Source: Arsenicicoccus bolidensis DSM 15745
GTDB lineage: Bacteria; Actinomycetota; Actinomycetes; Actinomycetales; Dermatophilaceae
DNA: 64,000 nucleotides
NCBI RefSeq assembly: GCF_000426385.1
Contig: NZ_AUFG01000019.1
Span: 1 to 64,000, forward strand
Reading direction: 5' to 3'
Part shown: piece after piece, positions 39,974 through 49,406 of the stretch
Position numbering within the stretch: the first letter of the stretch is position 1
How the letters are laid out: the number at the start of each line of letters is the position of its first letter
Translations under genes and position numbers: made by a program
The notes under the pieces: generated by a model
The model's input: only the letters and a program-made list of their open reading frames with translations
What the model was told of the DNA's origin: nothing
Databases searched by the model: none

Positions 39974-42028
39974 GTGGCTAGTACCACCGCTACCTCGGGC
40001 GGCGCAGAGCGCGTGTCGGCCCGCGTGCACGTCCAGAAGTTCGGGACCTTCCTGTCCAACATGGTCATGCCCAACATCGGCGCGTTCATCGCGTGGGGCC
40101 TCATCACCGCACTCTTCATCGAGAAGGGGTGGCTCAACTCCGGCGGAACCGGTGGCCTCGCCGCCAACAGCTGGGTGGCCCAGATCGGTGGTTGGGGTGA
40201 CTTCAAGGACGGCGGCATCGTCGGTCCGATGATCACGTACCTGCTGCCCCTGCTCATCGGCTACACCGGCGGCAAGAACATCTACGACGTCCGCGGTGGC
40301 GTCGTCGGCGCCATCGCCACCATGGGCGTCATCGCCGGCACCGACATCCCGATGTTCATGGGCGCCATGATCATGGGCCCCCTCGGTGGCTGGACGATGA
40401 AGAAGATCGACGCCATCTGGGACGGCAAGATCAAGCCCGGCTTCGAGATGCTGGTCAACAACTTCTCGGCCGGCATCTGGGGCATGGTGCTCGCCATCTT
40501 CGGGTTCTTCGCCATGGGCCCGGTGGTCAAGGCGTTCAGCAGCGCCGCCGGCAGCGTCGTCGGCTACCTGGTGGACCACGGGCTGCTGCCGCTCACCTCG
40601 ATCCTGATCGAGCCGGCCAAGATCCTCTTCCTCAACAACGCCATCAACCACGGCATCCTCACGCCGCTCGGCACCAACGAGGCCGTCCAGAAGGGCAAGT
40701 CGGTCCTCTTCCTGCTCGAGGCCAACCCCGGCCCCGGCCTCGGCCTGCTGCTCGCGTTCTCGCTCTTCGGCAAGGGGCTGGCCAAGGGCTCTGCTCCCGG
40801 CGCCGCGATCATCCACTTCTTCGGCGGCATCCACGAGATCTACTTCCCCTACGTGCTCATGAAGCCGAAGCTGATCGCGGCCGTGATCCTCGGTGGCATG
40901 GCCGGCGTGTTCACCAACGTGCTCTTCGGCTCCGGCCTGCGCGCCCCCGCCGCTCCCGGCTCGATCATCGCCGTGCTGCTCCAGACCGCCAGCGACAGCT
41001 ACATCGGCGTCATCCTGTCCGTCATCGTCGCCGCGGCCGTGACGTTCGCCGTCGCCGCCTTCCTGCTCAAGACGGACCGGGCCGACGACGAGGGTGACCT
41101 CGCTGCCGCCACCGCCCAGATGGAGGCCAACAAGGGCAAGAAGTCCTCGGTCGCCTCGTCCCTGACCGGCGGAGCCGCCGGTGCGGGTGTCGGCACCGAC
41201 GGCCACAGCGGCCCGATCCACAAGATCGTCTTCGCCTGCGACGCCGGCATGGGCTCGTCCGCCATGGGCGCCTCGGTCCTGCGCCGCAAGGTCAAGGCCG
41301 CGGGCCACGACGACGTCACCGTCGTCAACAAGTCCATCGCGAGCCTGTCCGACGAGTATGACCTCGTGGTCACCCACCAGGACCTCACCGACCGTGCCCG
41401 CCAGCGGACCGGTTCGGCCGTCCACGTCTCCGTGGACAACTTCATGAACAGCCCGCGGTACGACGAGATCGTCGATCTCCTCGGTCGCACCAACGGCTCC
41501 CAGACCCCCGCGGCCGTCGCTGCCCCCTCGGCGGCGGCCGTGGGCCCCACGTCCGGCGTCACGCACGACGCCACCGCCGGCGCCCCGCAGGGCGGCGTCC
41601 TCGACCGTGACGGCATCGAGCTGTCGGGTCGGGCCCGCACCCGGGACGAGGCCATCGAGGAGGCTGGGCGTCTGCTGGTCGCGCAGGGCGCGGTCGACGA
41701 CGCCTACGTCGCCTCGATGCACGAGCGCGAGCGCTCCGTCTCGACCTACATGGGCAACCTGCTGGCGATCCCGCACGGCACCAACGAGGCCAAGGCGTCG
41801 ATCCGCCGCACGGCCCTGTCGTTCGTGCGCTACGCCCACCCGGTCGACTGGAACGGCAGCGAGGTGAGGTTCGCGGTCGGCATCGCCGGTGCCGGGGACG
41901 ACCACCTCACCCTGCTGGCCTCGCTCGCCCAGGTGTTCCTGGACGAGCAGCAGGTGGCTCGCCTCGAGGCGGCGACGTCGCCCGAGGAGGTGCAGGAGAT
42001 CCTCTCGACCGTGCAGGCGCAGGCCTGA
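39974..42028 (+). CDS. mtlA: PTS mannitol transporter, EIICBA
   Basis: This 684-residue membrane permease phosphorylates mannitol during uptake. The EIIC domain (about residues 15-365) has many helices and the GGIHEIYFPYV substrate motif (284-294). EIIB (415-505) has phospho-Cys422 (ACDAGMGSSAMG). An Ala/Pro linker (505-540) precedes EIIA with phospho-His601 (AIPHGTNEAK). The GTG at 39974 was chosen because AAAGGA lies seven bases upstream; an upstream GTG at 39959 is less well placed. No mannitol-1-phosphate dehydrogenase gene follows. Confidence 0.94.
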   Translation: MASTTATSGGAERVSARVHVQKFGTFLSNMVMPNIGAFIAWGLITALFIEKGWLNSGGTGGLAANSWVAQIGGWGDFKDGGIVGPMITYLLPLLIGYTGGKNIYDVRGGVVGAIATMGVIAGTDIPMFMGAMIMGPLGGWTMKKIDAIWDGKIKPGFEMLVNNFSAGIWGMVLAIFGFFAMGPVVKAFSSAAGSVVGYLVDHGLLPLTSILIEPAKILFLNNAINHGILTPLGTNEAVQKGKSVLFLLEANPGPGLGLLLAFSLFGKGLAKGSAPGAAIIHFFGGIHEIYFPYVLMKPKLIAAVILGGMAGVFTNVLFGSGLRAPAAPGSIIAVLLQTASDSYIGVILSVIVAAAVTFAVAAFLLKTDRADDEGDLAAATAQMEANKGKKSSVASSLTGGAAGAGVGTDGHSGPIHKIVFACDAGMGSSAMGASVLRRKVKAAGHDDVTVVNKSIASLSDEYDLVVTHQDLTDRARQRTGSAVHVSVDNFMNSPRYDEIVDLLGRTNGSQTPAAVAAPSAAAVGPTSGVTHDATAGAPQGGVLDRDGIELSGRARTRDEAIEEAGRLLVAQGAVDDAYVASMHERERSVSTYMGNLLAIPHGTNEAKASIRRTALSFVRYAHPVDWNGSEVRFAVGIAGAGDDHLTLLASLAQVFLDEQQVARLEAATSPEEVQEILSTVQAQA

Positions 42029-42123
42029 CACAGCCCCTGAGGACACGACCGAGGGACGAGGGAGGCCCGCAGGGGGCGTCGTGGCCAGGCCCGGCCAACA
42101 GGCCTGACACAGCCCCTGAGGAC
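42020..42123 (+). repeat. Direct duplication of the mtlA 3' end including its stop codon
   Basis: A 25-base sequence (CAGGCCTGACACAGCCCCTG then AGGAC) is present at 42020-42044 and again at 42099-42123, 79 bases apart. Both copies contain the TGA that ends mtlA in the first copy. Confidence 0.85.
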
Positions 42124-42139
42124 TCACCTCCACAGAACC

Positions 42140-42181
42140 CCACGAGGGGTCGCTGCGACTGATCGCGGCGGCCCCTCGTGG
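42140..42181 (+). terminator. Terminator hairpin after mtlA
   Basis: CCACGAGGGG pairs with CCCCTCGTGG around a 22-base loop that can itself pair partly. It stands before the convergent kinase gene and may act on both strands. Confidence 0.65.
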
Positions 42182-42191
42182 TATGTCTGCG

Positions 42192-42728
42192 TCAGGCCAC
42201 CGACGCAGGCCAGCGGTGCCGGCGCCACGCGTCCCAGGTCGCGAAGCCGGCGGGTGGCGCATCGATCGGCTCGCTGCCGTCGAGCTCACCCGGGGTGGGG
42301 ACCTCCATGGCGGCAGCCCACTGCGTCAGCTCCTCGTCGGACATCGGCCAGGTGGTGCGTGGCTCCTCGGCCTGGCGTCGGTCCAGCCGTCGGCGCTGCT
42401 CCTCGCGCGCGAGCTCGACGTAGCGCAGCTCCACCGTCGCCCCACGATCGAAGGCCGCCTGCCGGAGTGCGGACCGCTCGTCCCGGCTCCACAGGCCGAA
42501 GTCGATGACGACGTCGACCCCGAGCTCCAGGGCGCGGAGCCCGATCTCGACGAGGCGGCCCTCGATGACGGCCTGGGCCTCCGGTGGGTTGTCGGGCCCG
42601 TAGAGGGCGCGCACCCACTCGTCCTTGGTGAGGCGGAGCGCCTGGTGCTCGACCTCGAGGGCGCGGGCCACCGTGGTCTTGCCGGTCCCGGGCAGCCCGA
42701 CGGTCAGGTACAGGGTGGCCCGCCGCAT
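42192..42728 (-). CDS. Small P-loop kinase-like protein
   Basis: This 178-residue ATPase starts RATLYLTVGLPGTGKTTVA with Walker A at 11-18. Its lid region REEQRRRLDRRQ resembles polynucleotide-kinase or zeta-toxin-like P-loop kinases, and DFGLWSRDERS follows the pattern of that group. The phosphoryl acceptor is unknown. The ATG begins two bases after the stop of the nuclease-helicase gene, so the two are co-transcribed, which makes a nucleic-acid substrate possible. Confidence 0.75.
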   Translation of the reverse strand: MRRATLYLTVGLPGTGKTTVARALEVEHQALRLTKDEWVRALYGPDNPPEAQAVIEGRLVEIGLRALELGVDVVIDFGLWSRDERSALRQAAFDRGATVELRYVELAREEQRRRLDRRQAEEPRTTWPMSDEELTQWAAAMEVPTPGELDGSEPIDAPPAGFATWDAWRRHRWPASVA

Positions 42729-42730
42729 CG

Positions 42731-45700
42731 TCACCGGCCGCGGCACAGCCGGATGAACGCGCCCAGCTGCAGCAGCTGCTCGGGGGTCTGCGGCGTGAGC
42801 TCGGTGAGTACGCTCGAGCGCACCACCACGGCGAGCCACTGGGCCCGCGAGATGGCGACGTTGAGCCGGTTGCGGTCCAGCAGGAAGTCGGCCCCGCGGG
42901 GCAGGTCGGCCAGGGCGGACGCGGTCATCGACATGATCGCCACGGGCGCCTCCTGGCCCTGGAACAGGTCGACCGTGCCGACCCGCACCTCGTCGAGGCC
43001 TGCGCGGTCCAGCGCCTCCCGCAGCGCGCCGACCTGTGCGTTGTAGGGCGCGACCACCACGAACCCGTCCTGCCCGAGCGGCTGCTCGTCACCGTCGGGC
43101 ATAACGCGCCAGGGAGTCCCGAGCAGGCCCCGCACGACCTCGACGACCGCGTCGGCCTCCTCGGGCGAGGAGACGGAGTTGTCGTGGTGCTCGACCGTGA
43201 CGACGCGCAGCCCGGGCTCGACGCCGCTCAGCGACCGGCCCAGGGTGACGGACTCCTCGGAGCGCAGACGCCCTGCGTAGGCCAGGTGCGAGATGGGCTC
43301 GCACACCGCCGGGTGCATCCGCCACGTGCGTTCGAGGAAGTACCCGAGCTCGGCGGGGAGGGTGTCGTGCCCGGCCGAGAGCCACCCGAGGGCGGACTCG
43401 TCGACGGGCTCGGGGTGGATGCCCTGGGACACCTGCGGCAGCTGCTGGGGGTCGCCGAGCAGCAGGAGCCGGGAGGTGCAGCGGGCCACGGCGAGGGTGT
43501 TGGCCAGGGAGTACTGGCCGGCCTCGTCGATGACCAGGACGTCCAGGTCGCCGTCGTCGACCGCGTTGAGGTTGCAGAAGTCCCACATCGTGCCGCCGAC
43601 CACGCAGCCCCGGGATGCGGCCCGGTGCTCGTCGAGGAATCCCCGCACGGCGCGCGCGTCCTTGAGCGCCGTCCAGGAGGGGTCCTCGTGCTTGGTCTTG
43701 GGCTTGCAGACGTCATCGGCGGGGACGCCGACCTTGACGACTCTGTCGAGGACGTTCTCGACCACCGCGTGCGACTGGGCGACCACGCCCACCCGCCAGC
43801 CCAGCCGGACCAGAGCAGCGATGACGTGCGAGGCGACATAGGTCTTGCCGGTCCCTGGAGGTCCCTGCACCGCGAGGTAGGACCCGTCGAGCGCCGTGAC
43901 GGCGGCCGTGATGGCGCCCACCGCGTCACCGTTCACCACGGGCGGCAGGCGGTCCAGCCCGCTGAGCCGGGGCGGCCGGCGACGCAGGACCTCGATGCCG
44001 GGGTGGGGCGGGAGCGCCGCGACCCCACCGGCCGCGTCCACCCGTGACGCCAGCGTCAGCAGCGCGTCCTGGATGGCCTTGACCATGGGGCCTGGTCCGA
44101 CGGTCAGGGCCGCGGGCAGGTCGTCGTGCTCGTCAGCGCCCTTGGCGAGGCGTTCCTCGATGGTCAGGCGCAGCCGCCCGCCGGGGACCACCTCGGCCTC
44201 GGTGACCGCGAGGGTGCTGGTGGCTCCCATCGCTTCGGGGCTCGGCGCCTCGATGCTCACGGGGACGGGTGAGGGGTAGACGAGGAAACCGCCCCCCTCG
44301 CCCTTGCCGAAGGACATGCCCGGCTCGTGCCGACCCACCGCCGACAGCACCCGGCGGACGCTGCGCTTGCCGGGCGGCTTGCCCCAGTCCTCGACGACCT
44401 CGACGCGGTCCAGCACGACCGCGTCCCGCGAGGCGGGCCAGTCGTCGAGCGAGGACTGCAGCCGGTCGAAGTGCGCCCACCAGAAGGGCTTGCCCTCGCG
44501 CCGGTGGTAGTCGACGGCCGCGCCCACCATGGCGACCGCCTGGTCGTCCGCGTCGCGCTCGTCGGCCGGGCCCGCCAGCGCGAGGAGCCGGTCCACCACG
44601 ACGGCGCCGGGATCGGCAGCCGGGGCGTCGCCCTCGGGCTCTACGTCGACCAGCGCTCCTTTGGGCGAGCGCTCCGTGGCGACGCCCGACTCGGCGAGCC
44701 GGTCGAGCAACCAGTCGCGCAGCCGCAGGGTAGAGACGCAGTCGTATTCGTTGTAGTCGGCGATGGACTGCAGCAGCCGGTCGGCCTCCTCGACGTCGCC
44801 GCGGGCCCGGGCCTCGGACCACCGGTGGTACTCGACGATGGAGTCGCCGGCCGTCGTGACCTCGCCACCGCGCAGGTCGTCGCCCATGTAGAGGGGCTCG
44901 AGCTTCTTGATGGAGTAGGACGGCTGCGAGACGCGCAGGGACCGCTTGACCACGGTGTAGAGGTCGACCAGGACGCCCTCCCGCAGCAGACGGTCGACGG
45001 CCTCCTCGCCGACACCGTGACGCCCGGCGAGGCGCAGCAGCGCCGTCCGCTCGTAGGCGGCGTAGTGGTAGATGTGCAGCCCCGGGTGGCGGGCCCGGCG
45101 CTCCTCGACGTAGGCGAGGAAGTCGATCAGCGCCTGCCGCTCTTCGCCTCGGTCGTGCGCCCAGAACGGCCGGAAGGTGCCGTCGGTCTCGACGACGCCG
45201 AAGAGGTACTCCAGGCCCTGGTCGCCCGCCTCGTCGCCGGCCCACATCGGGTCGCCCTCGAAGTCGAAGAAGATGTCGCCCTCGTCCGGGGCCGGGATCG
45301 CCCGGATCGCCTCGGGGGTGTGGACGTCGAACTCGACGGGCCGCGTCGAGCCGTCGGGCGGGCACTGCCGCACCTGCAGCCGTGCCTGCGCCCGCAGCTT
45401 GTCGAAGGTCGTCCGTGGCAGGTCCTCCACCGGCTCCTCGCACGCGGCGAGCTGGTCGATGGTGCTGATCCCGGCGGCGAGCAGCTTCTTGCGCTGCACC
45501 GCGCGGACACCCGCGACCTGCCAGACGTCGCGGGTGGCTGCCACCTCGGCGGCGCACACGTCGCAGGACCCGCAGGCCGTGATGCCGGGGGCGCCCCAGG
45601 CGACGGGCTCGGTGGCGGCCAGCCGGTCGGCGACCAGCGAGACGAGGTGGGCGCGGCGCTCGGCATACACCGCCTCGATCTCGGCCACCGGAAAGGTGGG

Positions 45701-46243
45701 CCGGGAACGGTCACCCAGCACGAGGGTCACCCGATCCGTCGGGTCGATGCCCCCACGGCGCAGCTGGTCGGCGTAGGCCGCCAGCTGCAGCAGCGCGGTG
45801 ACCTTGGCGTGGCGCGCCAGCTTGGTGTCGTGCACCTCGTAGGCCGGATGCTCCGGGGTCCAGGAGTCGGCGCGCACGAGGAAGTCCGAGTAGCCGAGGA
45901 ACTCCCCGTCGTAGAGGCAGCCCTGGTAGACCACGGGCACGCCCTCGCGCATCGCGGCGAAGGTCGCCTCCCGCGCCGCCCACAGCGCGATCGGCGTGGA
46001 CCGCGGGTGCTCGATCCGGCGCACGCCCTCCGCGCCGTGCACGGCGAGCAGCCGCTCGAGCTCCACCTGCTCGTGCGCGTCACCGAGGGTCGCCAGCTGG
46101 TCCAGCATCGCGTCCGGTGCGGCCTCGGTGCGGGGCAGGCGCCCCAGCATCACGTCGAGCTGACGCAGCAACCCGAGCTCGCACGCCGATGCGCGAGACA
46201 GGTCCGTGGCGCTGATGACGATGCGTTCGCCGATCTGGTGCAT
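42731..46243 (-). CDS. TM0106-type RecB/Cas4-like nuclease fused to RNase H-like and SF1 helicase domains
   Basis: This is a 1170-residue multidomain protein. Residues 1-235 form a RecB-type nuclease with His57, Asp120, Glu136/Asp139/Lys141 (YEVHDTK) and QLAAY. They also carry a Cas4-like iron-sulphur cysteine set: Cys21 and Cys224, 227 and 230. A middle domain (about 340-550) looks like a DEDD exonuclease (FFDFEGDPMW and YNEYDC). The C-terminal SF1 helicase has GPPGTGKT, VIDEAGQYS, GDPQQLPQ and NRLNVAISRAQ. It probably processes DNA or RNA ends in repair or defence; the target is unknown. The start was chosen at the ATG with AAGGGGG upstream. Confidence 0.87.
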   Translation of the reverse strand: MHQIGERIVISATDLSRASACELGLLRQLDVMLGRLPRTEAAPDAMLDQLATLGDAHEQVELERLLAVHGAEGVRRIEHPRSTPIALWAAREATFAAMREGVPVVYQGCLYDGEFLGYSDFLVRADSWTPEHPAYEVHDTKLARHAKVTALLQLAAYADQLRRGGIDPTDRVTLVLGDRSRPTFPVAEIEAVYAERRAHLVSLVADRLAATEPVAWGAPGITACGSCDVCAAEVAATRDVWQVAGVRAVQRKKLLAAGISTIDQLAACEEPVEDLPRTTFDKLRAQARLQVRQCPPDGSTRPVEFDVHTPEAIRAIPAPDEGDIFFDFEGDPMWAGDEAGDQGLEYLFGVVETDGTFRPFWAHDRGEERQALIDFLAYVEERRARHPGLHIYHYAAYERTALLRLAGRHGVGEEAVDRLLREGVLVDLYTVVKRSLRVSQPSYSIKKLEPLYMGDDLRGGEVTTAGDSIVEYHRWSEARARGDVEEADRLLQSIADYNEYDCVSTLRLRDWLLDRLAESGVATERSPKGALVDVEPEGDAPAADPGAVVVDRLLALAGPADERDADDQAVAMVGAAVDYHRREGKPFWWAHFDRLQSSLDDWPASRDAVVLDRVEVVEDWGKPPGKRSVRRVLSAVGRHEPGMSFGKGEGGGFLVYPSPVPVSIEAPSPEAMGATSTLAVTEAEVVPGGRLRLTIEERLAKGADEHDDLPAALTVGPGPMVKAIQDALLTLASRVDAAGGVAALPPHPGIEVLRRRPPRLSGLDRLPPVVNGDAVGAITAAVTALDGSYLAVQGPPGTGKTYVASHVIAALVRLGWRVGVVAQSHAVVENVLDRVVKVGVPADDVCKPKTKHEDPSWTALKDARAVRGFLDEHRAASRGCVVGGTMWDFCNLNAVDDGDLDVLVIDEAGQYSLANTLAVARCTSRLLLLGDPQQLPQVSQGIHPEPVDESALGWLSAGHDTLPAELGYFLERTWRMHPAVCEPISHLAYAGRLRSEESVTLGRSLSGVEPGLRVVTVEHHDNSVSSPEEADAVVEVVRGLLGTPWRVMPDGDEQPLGQDGFVVVAPYNAQVGALREALDRAGLDEVRVGTVDLFQGQEAPVAIMSMTASALADLPRGADFLLDRNRLNVAISRAQWLAVVVRSSVLTELTPQTPEQLLQLGAFIRLCRGR

Positions 46244-46362
46244 GTCGACCCCCTTGGTCCTCTGCCAGGAACCTAGCAACGACCACCGACACACCCCCTC
46301 GGGGCATGAACCCGGACGTGTCGTCGTTGGCACGAAGACACCCCGAACGGAAAGGACTCCTC

Positions 46363-47013
46363 ATGTCCCGCATCGCCGTCATCGGTGGCCACGGCAAGGT
46401 CGCCCTGCTCCTCGCCCCTCTCCTCGTCGCCGACGGTCACGAGGTCACCTCGATCATCCGCAACCCCGAGCACGCCGCCGACGTGGAGGCGACCGGTGCC
46501 ACCGCGCGCGTCGCCGACGTCGAGCGGCTCGACACGGACGGCATCGCCGACGTGCTCCGCGGGCACGACGCGGTCGTCTGGTCCGCCGGCGCCGGCGGGG
46601 GAGACCCCGAGCGGACGTATGCCGTCGACCGCGACGCCGCGATCCGCTCGATGGACGCGGCCGGCCAGGCCGGCGTCCAGCGCTACGTGATGGTGAGCTA
46701 CCACGGGGCCGGCCAGGACCACGGGGTGGACCCCGACGACGCCTTCCACGCGTACGCGCAGGCCAAGGCCGACGCCGACACCTACCTCAAGCGCACCGAC
46801 CTCGCGTGGACGATCCTCGGGCCGAGCCGGCTCTCCCAGGACCCGGGCAGCGGTCGCATCGCCACCCCTGGCGTCAAGGACGCGGCCGTGTCGCGCGCCA
46901 ACGTCGCCGCGGTGATCGTCGCGACGGTCGACCGGTCCGGCCTCACGGGCCAGACGATCGAGTTCAACGACGGCGACACCCCCATCGCGGAGGCGCTGGC
47001 CGACCTCGGCTGA
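46363..47013 (+). CDS. NAD(P)-binding atypical short-chain dehydrogenase-like protein
   Basis: This 216-residue Rossmann protein of the NmrA/YhfK-like atypical SDR group has the start RIAVIGGHGKVALLLAPLL, ATVARVADVE-like nucleotide contacts, VVWSAGAGGGD, and YVMVSYHGAG. The YxxxK pair is visible as YAQAKADAD. The role is unknown, possibly flavin or NAD(P) redox. The ATG has AAAGGA upstream. It is divergent from the nuclease-helicase. Confidence 0.85.
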   Translation: MSRIAVIGGHGKVALLLAPLLVADGHEVTSIIRNPEHAADVEATGATARVADVERLDTDGIADVLRGHDAVVWSAGAGGGDPERTYAVDRDAAIRSMDAAGQAGVQRYVMVSYHGAGQDHGVDPDDAFHAYAQAKADADTYLKRTDLAWTILGPSRLSQDPGSGRIATPGVKDAAVSRANVAAVIVATVDRSGLTGQTIEFNDGDTPIAEALADLG

Positions 47014-47064
47014 GGCCGAGCGAGAGCGAGGCTCAAGCCCGCCCAAGGAGTGCAAACCGCCGAT

Positions 47065-47088
47065 TTCCTGCCCGATATCGGGCAGGAA
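47065..47088. promoter_or_regulatory. Perfect 24-bp palindrome upstream of the glmS unit
   Basis: The half-site TTCCTGCCCGAT is followed directly by its exact reverse complement. It lies 38 bases before the GTG of the small gene preceding glmS and after the stop of the SDR-like gene. A perfect 12+12 palindrome with an AT centre suits a dimeric repressor operator better than a terminator, as there is no loop. The regulator is unknown. Confidence 0.6.
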
Positions 47089-47125
47089 CTTGTCGTATGA
47101 CGTCCCTCCGCCTCACCATCATCCT

Positions 47126-47386
47126 GTGCACGACCCCGACATCGTCGATCGCGTCGCCGCCTCGACCGGCCTGAGCCGCTCCGAGGCCGAGCGCGTCGTC
47201 GACGACGTCGTGGCCTGGCACCGGGAGGGCGTCGAGGACTACGTCCACCGCCGCCACGCCCACCTCAAGACCTACGGCACCCGCAACGCCGAGGCGTTCG
47301 CCATCATCGCGGACGAGCTGCGATCGCGGGTCGTCGCGGCGCCCGAGCTGTCCGAGCGACAGCTGCGGCGCATCATCTACGGCTGA
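47126..47386 (+). CDS. Small conserved protein upstream of glmS
   Basis: The 86-residue highly charged helical protein (start xHDPDIVDRVAASTGLSR, end LSERQLRRIIYG) resembles small actinobacterial proteins of unknown function that end in RQLRRxxYG. The RRRH-like HRRHAHLKTYGTRN segment is its conserved core. The GTG at 47126 was chosen as the first reasonable start; a TTG at 47090 would add 12 residues. It ends 14 bases before glmS, so the two are probably co-transcribed behind the 24-bp palindrome. Confidence 0.72.
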   Translation: MHDPDIVDRVAASTGLSRSEAERVVDDVVAWHREGVEDYVHRRHAHLKTYGTRNAEAFAIIADELRSRVVAAPELSERQLRRIIYG

Positions 47387-47400
47387 CCAGGAGATCACCC

Positions 47401-49221
47401 ATGTGCGGCATCGTCGGATACATCGGATCCCAGCCCGCGGCACCCCTTCTCGTCGAGGGGCTGCAGCGGCTGGAGTACCGCGGCTACGACTCGGCCGGCC
47501 TCGCCGTGCTCGGTCGGACGGGAACCACGGTGGTGCGCACCGTCGGTCGCGTCCGCGGGCTCGAGGCTGCGCTGCCCAAGCGGCTCGCCGGCAAGGTCGG
47601 CATCGGCCACACCCGGTGGGCGACCCACGGACCCGCGGCCGAGCGCAACGCCCACCCGCACCGCAGCGAGGACGGTCGGATCTCGGTGGTGCACAACGGG
47701 ATCATCGACAACGCCACCGCGCTGCGCGCCCAGCTCACCTCTGCCGGGGTGGAGCTCGCCAGCGACACCGACACCGAGGTCGTCGCCCACCTCGTCGCCT
47801 GCTCCGGCGCCGACACCCTCGAGGGCGCCGTGCTGGAGGCCCTCGACCGCATCACCGGCACCTACGCGCTCGCCGTGGTCGACGAGCGTCACCCGGACCG
47901 GATCGTGGTGGCCCGCAACGGCTCTCCGCTGATCATCGGCGTGGGGGACGGCGAGATGTTCCTGGCCTCGGACGTGGCAGCCCTGGTCCGTCATACGACC
48001 TCCGTGGTGCACCTCGACGACGGCGAGCTGGCGACCATCACCGCCACGGGCTTTCGCACGTTCACGGCCGACGGCGAGGACACCGGGCGCACGCCCGTCG
48101 AGATCGCCGTCGCCGCAGAGGATCTCGAGCTGGCCGGGCACGAGCACTACATGCGCAAGGAGATGCTCGAGCAGCCCGACAGCGCCGAGGCCGTCATCCG
48201 TGGCCGGCTCGACGAGCGCTTCGGCACCGCCCGGCTCGACGGCCTCAACCTCGCCCCGCGCGAGCTGCGCGGGTTCCGGCGCGTCAAGATCCTCGGCTGC
48301 GGATCCGCCTACTACGTGGGGCAGCTCGGCGCCCAGCTGCTCGAGGAGCTCGCCCGCGTCCCCGCCGATGCCGAGGCCGCCTCCGAGTTCCGCTACCGCA
48401 ACCCCGTGATCGAGCCGGACACGCTCTACGTCGTCGTGTCGCAGAGCGGCGAGACCGCCGACACGGCCTTTGCCGTGCAGGAGGTCAAGCGCAAGGGCGG
48501 CCAGGTCGTCGCCCTCGTCAACGTCGTCGGCTCGACCATCGCCCGCGAGGTCGACGGTGGCATCTACCTGCACGCCGGACCCGAGATCGCGGTCGCCTCG
48601 ACCAAGGCGCTCACCAACATGGCCATGGCCTTCGCGATGCTGGCGCTGCTCATCGGGCGCGTGCACGACCTGTCGGTCGCTGACGGCAAGCGAATCATCA
48701 ACGGACTCAAGGCGATCCCCGCGCAGATCCGCGAGATCCTCGACCAGGAGGGCGAGATCGCCGAGCTCGCCCGCGAGATCGCCGGCTCCCAGAGCGCGTT
48801 CTACATCGGACGCGTGCGCGGCTTCCCGGTCGCGCGCGAGGGCGCGCAGAAGCTCAAGGAGGTCAGCTACATCCACGCCGAGGCCTACCAGACCTCCGAG
48901 CTCAAGCACGGCCCGCTGGCCCTGATCGACGAGTCCATGCCCACCGTCGCGATCATCCCCGACGACGACCTCACCGACCGCAACGTGGCCGCGGCCGAGC
49001 AGGTGCTGGCGCGCAAGGGCCCGCTCGTCGCCATCACCCACCCCGGAGTCGACCTGTCCCACCTCGGGATCCGCTCGATCGTCGTGCCTCGCAACGAGCC
49101 CGAGCTCGACCCGATCCTGCTGACCATCCCCACGCAGCTCATCGCCTACCACGCGGCCCTCGCGCTCGGCCACGACATCGACAAGCCGCGCAACCTGGCC
49201 AAGTCCGTCACCGTCGAGTGA
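47401..49221 (+). CDS. glmS: Glutamine-fructose-6-phosphate aminotransferase (isomerising)
   Basis: This 606-residue enzyme makes glucosamine-6-phosphate for peptidoglycan. The N-terminal Ntn glutaminase starts with the nucleophile Cys2 (MCGIVGYIG) and has GHTRWATHG and HNGIIDN. Two SIS domains follow (CGSAYYVG, SQSGETADT, ELKHGPLALID) and the end is the typical KPRNLAKSVTVE. AGGAG lies before the ATG. No glmS ribozyme was seen upstream, as expected outside Firmicutes. Control by the palindrome at 47065 is inferred. Confidence 0.97.
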   Translation: MCGIVGYIGSQPAAPLLVEGLQRLEYRGYDSAGLAVLGRTGTTVVRTVGRVRGLEAALPKRLAGKVGIGHTRWATHGPAAERNAHPHRSEDGRISVVHNGIIDNATALRAQLTSAGVELASDTDTEVVAHLVACSGADTLEGAVLEALDRITGTYALAVVDERHPDRIVVARNGSPLIIGVGDGEMFLASDVAALVRHTTSVVHLDDGELATITATGFRTFTADGEDTGRTPVEIAVAAEDLELAGHEHYMRKEMLEQPDSAEAVIRGRLDERFGTARLDGLNLAPRELRGFRRVKILGCGSAYYVGQLGAQLLEELARVPADAEAASEFRYRNPVIEPDTLYVVVSQSGETADTAFAVQEVKRKGGQVVALVNVVGSTIAREVDGGIYLHAGPEIAVASTKALTNMAMAFAMLALLIGRVHDLSVADGKRIINGLKAIPAQIREILDQEGEIAELAREIAGSQSAFYIGRVRGFPVAREGAQKLKEVSYIHAEAYQTSELKHGPLALIDESMPTVAIIPDDDLTDRNVAAAEQVLARKGPLVAITHPGVDLSHLGIRSIVVPRNEPELDPILLTIPTQLIAYHAALALGHDIDKPRNLAKSVTVE

Positions 49222-49406
49222 CGGCGCGGGGTCGTCTTGGCCGGCTGCCCCCGTCGCGAGCTCCATCCGCCGTCTGCGGCTGCGGCCCCGGTCTCGTGCT
49301 GCAGCCCGAGACCGGCGCCAGCGAGCAAGACGGTGGACAGGGCGCCAGACGCCACGTCGTGGACGCCCACCTCCGAGCGGCCCGGCGCGCCAGGTAGCGT
49401 CGCCGC

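Noticed and set aside
47014-47400. glmS ribozyme or other riboswitch upstream of glmS
   Set aside because: No pseudoknot or conserved ribozyme core was found; the only strong structure is the loopless 24-bp palindrome.
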